Part shown: piece after piece, positions 59,672 to 64,000 of the stretch | How the letters are laid out: each line of letters starts with the position of its first letter | How positions within the stretch are numbered: position 1 is the stretch's first letter | Assembly: GCA_019321725.1 (NCBI GenBank) | Contig: CM033118.1 | Location: 8,644,071 to 8,708,070, forward strand | Length of the DNA stretch: 64,000 nt | DNA from: Paulownia fortunei | Lineage: Eukaryota > Streptophyta > Magnoliopsida > Lamiales > Paulowniaceae | Reading direction: 5' to 3' | Notes under the pieces: model-generated | Seen by the model: the letters and a program-made list of their open reading frames with translations, nothing else | The model's database searches: none | Told to the model about the DNA's origin: nothing | Program-made: the position numbers and the translations under genes

Positions 59672-61520
59672 TCAAGCTTCCTTATCAGCTTCAGTATCCA
59701 GTGCTTTTCCTCCAATCTCTGTAGCAGCTGCAACTTCAAGTTCAGCATGAACTTCCCCTACACCAGAAGTCCCATCAACTTCTGCAACCCCTACAATAGC
59801 AACTGAGGGACTTTTTGGCCAAAAATGCCGAAGGACCAGATGCCTAAGTAGCAGAGCCAGAACTATCCAAGGAAAGTGGTTCAGTAGTAGCAGCAGTTTG
59901 GGAAGTAGAACTTGGAGTTAGGCAATAAAATGTAGAACTTCTTTCTCCTTGGCCTGCTCTTCTATAATTTGTTGCCTTGCTGCAAGTAACTGTCTCTCTA
60001 GATAGCCTAAAAGATTATCAGATAGAGCAGCAGATGATCCAGGCCACGTTCCAACAAAAGATGAAATAGAAGTGGGTAAGTTATCCTAATGTCCCTTAAA
60101 CTTGCCAAGCCTAGTAGAAACAGAGTAATCAACTCTAGGATATTCTAGTTGTTGCTTCCTAAGCTTCTTAAAACCTTAAGACACAACACATTGTAAATTA
60201 AGGAAGGGAATAGTAAATGACCAGTAGTAGTCTTCACTTCAGCATGCTTAGCAATGGTTCTCATGATGTGCCTGCCTAGGTCATAAGAATGCCCCATCCC
60301 AATACAATAAAGTAGTATAGCCTGATCCTTAACAAGCACTGTGTGATTAGCTGTGGGAGTCCAGTTAGTCACTGCTGCTTTGTGAAAAATGGCATATTTA
60401 AGAGTCAATTTGGCAGCAGGAAAAGTAGAAGAATGTCTAGGCCAAACACTCAAACTACCTCCAGTTAACTCCCTAATGATCATATTAAAATCAGTGGGTA
60501 ACTCAGTAAATTCAACATGAGGGGTACCCAAATAGTCATTGATCATCTGAGCTGAAAAGAAATAAACCTGACCTCTAACATGCATATGACCAAATCTACC
60601 AGAATCAGCCTTGATAATATCATAATGGAGATTGTAATAAAATTCCTTAACAACTTGAGGAACATAAGGCTTAATGTCTGTCACAGAGCCAATCAATTGC
60701 CTATCAATCAAAATGGAGTCTAACCTATGCTGTTAGACCACAATTTCCTTTGAGAAACACATTCCCATATTTTCTTTGCAAAATCTGAATAAAATTTGTG
60801 GGACACAGCTTTACTAACCTTAATTTTGTCACCTTCAACATCCATAGCATCCCCTTGAGCAGATTCCTCAGAAGAATTATCAAAAATAGAAACATGAATG
60901 TTACCTTAAGGTTTGAATTCTTTTGGAATTTGTGTTGTTCGGCCTCATGTTCGAATAGGGCTTTGAATAGGAACACCACTAATGCTACCACTGTGAATTC
61001 TACAGAATCAGAGAATGTGGATAAACGGGCAGTGGGTTGAGGTACAGAGTTAGGAACATAATGAGCATCCTCTCCAATAGGATTAGTCCCTTGCCCTTGG
61101 TGAAAGTCCCTCAGTGTTTCAGCAACTTCAACAGTATTGGCAAGAGATGTTGCTGGATTATGAAACGAAGAGCTCCCTTGAATAGGTTCAATAACTTGTT
61201 CTTCTTCAATAATCGGTGTTCCTTTGTGTGGTTCAAAGGTGATTTCAAGTGGTGGATATTCAATAGGTAAGGGTACAACATCAACCTCTGGCTCCATAGG
61301 AATTTCTAATGTCGGAGATGTGCCGATGATAGCACCAGATGGGTTTTCTCTTTTGGCTTGAGCATCAGACGATTCACCTCTCTATTTTCTTTTCTCTGTA
61401 CGCAATTTTTATTGCAATTAGGCTATTGTTTCATTTGGAGATCCTACCATGTTTGAATAGATACACGAACAAGAGAGAAAGTAGAATGGAGAAATGAAAA
61501 TAGCTGAGGAATTTTTTATG
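59672..61520 (-). pseudogene. Extra (env-position) ORF of the SIRE-like element, plant transposon-protein domain
   Basis: A decayed ORF sits in sense orientation between RNase H and the 3' LTR, the place where SIRE/Maximus elements carry an env-like or extra gene. Order on the minus strand: an acidic/Pro-rich N-terminal part (about 61390-61000; ENPSGAIIGTSPTLEI, PLPIEYPPLEITFEP); a frameshift near 60905; KAVSHKFYSDFAKKIWECV; then the open segment 60711-60145 with VPQVVKEFYYNLHYDII, FGHMHVRGQVYFFSAQMIND, LGTPHVEFTELPTDFNMI and NWTPTANHTVLVKDQAILLY. This is the pattern of the 'putative plant transposon protein' domain (VREFYANL...V.VRG..V.FSP..IN.FL). After a second frameshift the C-terminal part reads LERQLLAARQQIIEEQAKEK and ends ALDTEADKEA at 59672. 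Function unknown; the copy is broken. Confidence 0.7.
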
Positions 61521-62543
61521 TTTGTAACACTAGGGTTTTTTGGTGATGGAGGAACAGTAGGGTTAAAAATACTATTTATATCCAAGGTAAAATATTTTCC
61601 CGCCAAAGTGAAAGTGTCCTTAAGTGCAAAAATTTATTTCAAATTCAATCCTCAACTTTTGAATAATCTTCCTCCATCAAAACACTTACAATAGGAGTTT
61701 AAGAAATAGGGATATAGATAAATTAGATTTGTAACAACTTAATAATCAAATAACTTGCATATCTATCCAATTATTGATGCACGAGAAAATCAAAATAAAT
61801 ATCCTAAAAAGATATGCCTATTGTGCATTTCATCCCATGCAAATCACAAATCAAAACGTGATAAAGATAAATATGGCACTATTTAGATTTCAAATCTCAT
61901 AATTCCAAAACATCAATTAAGAAATTCAACCTTTGATCCGATTTAACAATAAACTCAAAATTCCTTCAAATTTTCATTCTATATTTTTTTTATAATCACA
62001 AAAAGAATGATCAATGAAGAACTAAATTTATGAACTGTCATTATTTTTTTATTTGTTTTTTTATGTTCAACATATTGTTCTAACAAGTACTGAGAACAAG
62101 GATTTATCTAGTCAGTAGCTTTCACTCTAAGACTTATGGTAGCCTTTTCTCATGGTAGATCGTCCTCTAAATATTGGTGATACCTAGTTCCGAATTACTT
62201 AAGAGTGGCTTTCACTCCTAAGAATAGGTAGCTTTTTTCTGTCAAAGGTCTCCAAGTTTTTAGTTTTTGCAAATTCTAGCATAATTAATGATGGAATTTT
62301 TCTTAAGTCTACTCAAGTTCAATGTCAAAATAGTTAAAGCTGTCATTCAAAATTGAAATTTCAGAATTTAGAAATATCAAAATCTGATCATACTAGACAT
62401 TCAATACAATATGCTTAATGCAAGTCCCAGCATGAGATGCATGGATTACCAAATAAAAATCAAGTCCTAATAGCTATGTCCTAACAGAGTGCTGGAACAC
62501 AATCTACATGTGACAGTGTTCCAACAACAGACTGAACATGACA
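61521..62543. other. Spacer between RNase H and extra ORF
   Basis: AT-rich with no credible ORF. It may contain the splice acceptor for a subgenomic message for the extra ORF, but I cannot point to one. Confidence 0.4.
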
Positions 62544-63410
62544 TTACAGAATGCAAATACCCAAGGACTTTCTTAATGCAATGAATCTTTGTGCATCAAT
62601 AGCCTTGGTAAAAATGTCAGCCAGTTGATTTTCAGTTGTTACATGATCTATTATCATAATTCCACTTTCTACTAACTCTCTAATAAAGTGATGATGTATG
62701 TCGATATGTTTTGTCCTTGAGTGTTGAACTGGATTTTTAGAAATGTTTATAGCACTTAGGTTATCACAAAACACATTCACTGAGGTTTGCACAATTCCAT
62801 AGTCAGCAAGCATTTGCTTCATCCATAGGAGTTGTGAACAATAATTCCCATATATAATATACTCAGATTCAATAATAGATAGGGAAACACAGTTTTGCTT
62901 CTTACTAAACCAAGATATTAGATTATTACTGAGAAAGAAACAACCACTTGATGTGTTTTTCCAATCATCCATATCACCAGTCCAGTCAGTATCACAGTAG
63001 TCTGCAAGATTTGAATTAGTATCCTTGGAATACCATATGCCATAATGAGATGTACCATTCATATATCTAATGATCCATTTGACTGCTTTCAGATGTGAGT
63101 CCTTGAGATCAGATTGGTACCTGGCACAAACACCTACACTAAAGCAAATATTAAGTCTAGAAGTAGTAAGATATAAAAGACTTTCAATCATGCTTCTGTA
63201 CAGTGATGTTCCAACATCATCTTTGGACAATCTGCCATAGGTGCCCATAGGAGTTCTAATGTGTTTGGTGTTCTCCAGTCCAAATTTCTTCACTAGGTTT
63301 TGGGCATATTTACTTTGAAAAATAAAAATTCCATCATTTGCTTGATTTGTAAACCTAGAAAATAATTTAACTCTCCAACCATACTCTCTCGAATTCTTCA
63401 GACATTTGTT
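62544..63410 (-). pseudogene. Ty1/copia RT C-terminus and RNase H (SIRE-like)
   Basis: The minus-strand open segment contains DGIFIFQSKYAQNLVKKFGL, PMGTYGRLSKDD, SLLYLTTSRLNICFSVGVCA and VKWIIRYMNGTSHYGIWYS. It then reads YCDTDWTGDMDDWKNTSSG and CFFLSNNLISWFSKKQNCVS, followed by SEYIIYGNYCSQLLWMKQML, VFCDNLSAINISKNPVQHSR and TKHIDIHHHFIRELVESGI, ending NQLADIFTKAIDAQRF. These are the standard copia RT tail and RNase H motifs (D.DWAG, CDN.SAI, TKHIDI.HHF, LADIFTK). The residues seen suggest a relatively young insertion compared with the gypsy elements, although frameshifts occur where this joins the YVDD part. Confidence 0.93.
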
Positions 63411-64000
63411 CAATAAACACATCAACATTGTGCTTAGAGGTTGACCCGAAAACAATGTCATCCACATAAATTTGTGCAATGATCAAACTACTATTGAAAC
63501 ATCTAATGAACAAGGTTTTATCAGCTCTCCTCTCTTGTAGCCCTTATTGACCAGAAAGTTTGTCAAACGCTCATACCAAGCTTTAGGAGCTTGTTTCAGC
63601 CCATACAAAGCCTTTTTCAATTTATAGACATGATTAGGATGATGTGGATCCTCAATACCTTTAGGTTATTCTACGTAGACTTCTTCATTCAAAAACCCAT
63701 TCAGAAAGGCTCTTTTGGCATCCATTTGATAGAGTTTGAAATTCATCAAGCATGCCATAGCCAAAAGTAACCTAATAGACTCTGACCTGGCTACGGGGGT
63801 AAAGGTTTCATCAAAATTAATTTCCTCAATTTGTGTGTAACCTTGAGCAACTAATCTAATATTCCCAAACTCATCAGTTTTGTTCTTAAAGATTCATTTG
63901 GTACCTATTACATTAAAGTCTTTAGGTTTAGGAACTAGAGTCCATACATCATTCCTAATAAATTAACCTAATTCCTCTTACATAGCATTAACCCAAAATT
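63411..64000 (-). pseudogene. Ty1/copia reverse transcriptase, runs off window
   Basis: Minus strand: WTLVPKPKDFNVIGT at about 63935, NIRLVAQGYTQIEEINFDET, FTPVARSESIRLLLAMACL, KLYQMDAKRAFLNGFLNEEV, then [29 protein letters not shown], and the catalytic [18 protein letters not shown] near 63490-63430. A stop replaces the 'YV(E/D)QP' glutamine near 63667, and a one-base loss near 63390 shifts the frame before MVGELNYFLGLQI. The upstream gag, protease and integrase lie beyond the window. Confidence 0.93.

Noticed and set aside
1..64000. CRISPR arrays, bacterial operons, tRNA/rRNA genes, phage systems
   Set aside because: No regularly spaced short direct repeats, no tRNA cloverleaf recognised, no rRNA; the window is plant nuclear DNA.

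Overview
The window is AT-rich nuclear DNA from a flowering plant, almost certainly a eudicot. It holds several lineages of plant LTR retrotransposons, Stowaway-type MITEs, long foldback elements and many microsatellites. The pseudogene exon/intron layout and TE families look asterid-like (Lamiales would fit), but that is only an impression. I found no intact host protein-coding gene. The protein-like signals are decayed transposon ORFs or pseudogenes. No tRNA, rRNA or CRISPR was recognised.

Layout. 0.65-1.33 kb: remnant of a LINE-associated DUF4283-type ORF (minus). 1.44-13.68 kb: two internally deleted Athila-like Ty3/gypsy elements in inverted orientation (minus 1.44-6.7 kb, plus 6.74-13.68 kb). 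They share homologous LTRs carrying about 175-bp tandem repeats, and inverted gag regions flank a piece of LTR. The plus element carries an intronless, decayed copy of a cytokinin-activating LOG gene between the end of pol and its 3' LTR. 14.6-16.0 kb: a long foldback element. 18.2-18.5 kb: an unidentified gene-like fragment. 18.56-20.7 kb: a decayed solo LTR. 21.3-22.8 kb: an intron-containing lipid phosphate phosphatase pseudogene (minus) that has lost two active-site arginines and gained in-frame stops.

23.6-36.5 kb: a Tat-lineage Ty3/gypsy element (minus: gag, protease, RT, RNase H, integrase). It has a 620-bp 5' LTR, a tRNA primer-binding region, a 90-bp tandem array and an antisense accessory ORF of the 'putative gypsy type transposon' kind. 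Its truncated 3' LTR abuts an inverted truncated LTR of the same family, forming a palindrome. That second LTR was later split by a 2,228-bp solo LTR with a perfect 5-bp target-site duplication. 36.6-48.0 kb: two direct copies of an unclassified noncoding repeat. The second is split by a gag-protease-only Athila-like element (38.97-46.33 kb), whose own 3' LTR is split by a solo LTR of the same family.

48-58 kb: AT-rich DNA with three Stowaway-like MITEs, a possible SINE and a second long foldback element. 58.27 kb to the window end: the 3' part of a SIRE/Maximus-like Ty1/copia element (minus) with RT, RNase H, a downstream extra (env-position) ORF of the plant transposon-protein type, a polypurine tract and a 1,079-bp 3' LTR.

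The genes do not form a host pathway. The region records nested insertion, internal deletion, LTR-LTR recombination and C-to-T decay. The most interesting items are the LOG retrocopy inside the Athila-like element, the antisense ORF of the Tat element, the two LTR palindromes and the phosphatase decayed at catalytic arginines.
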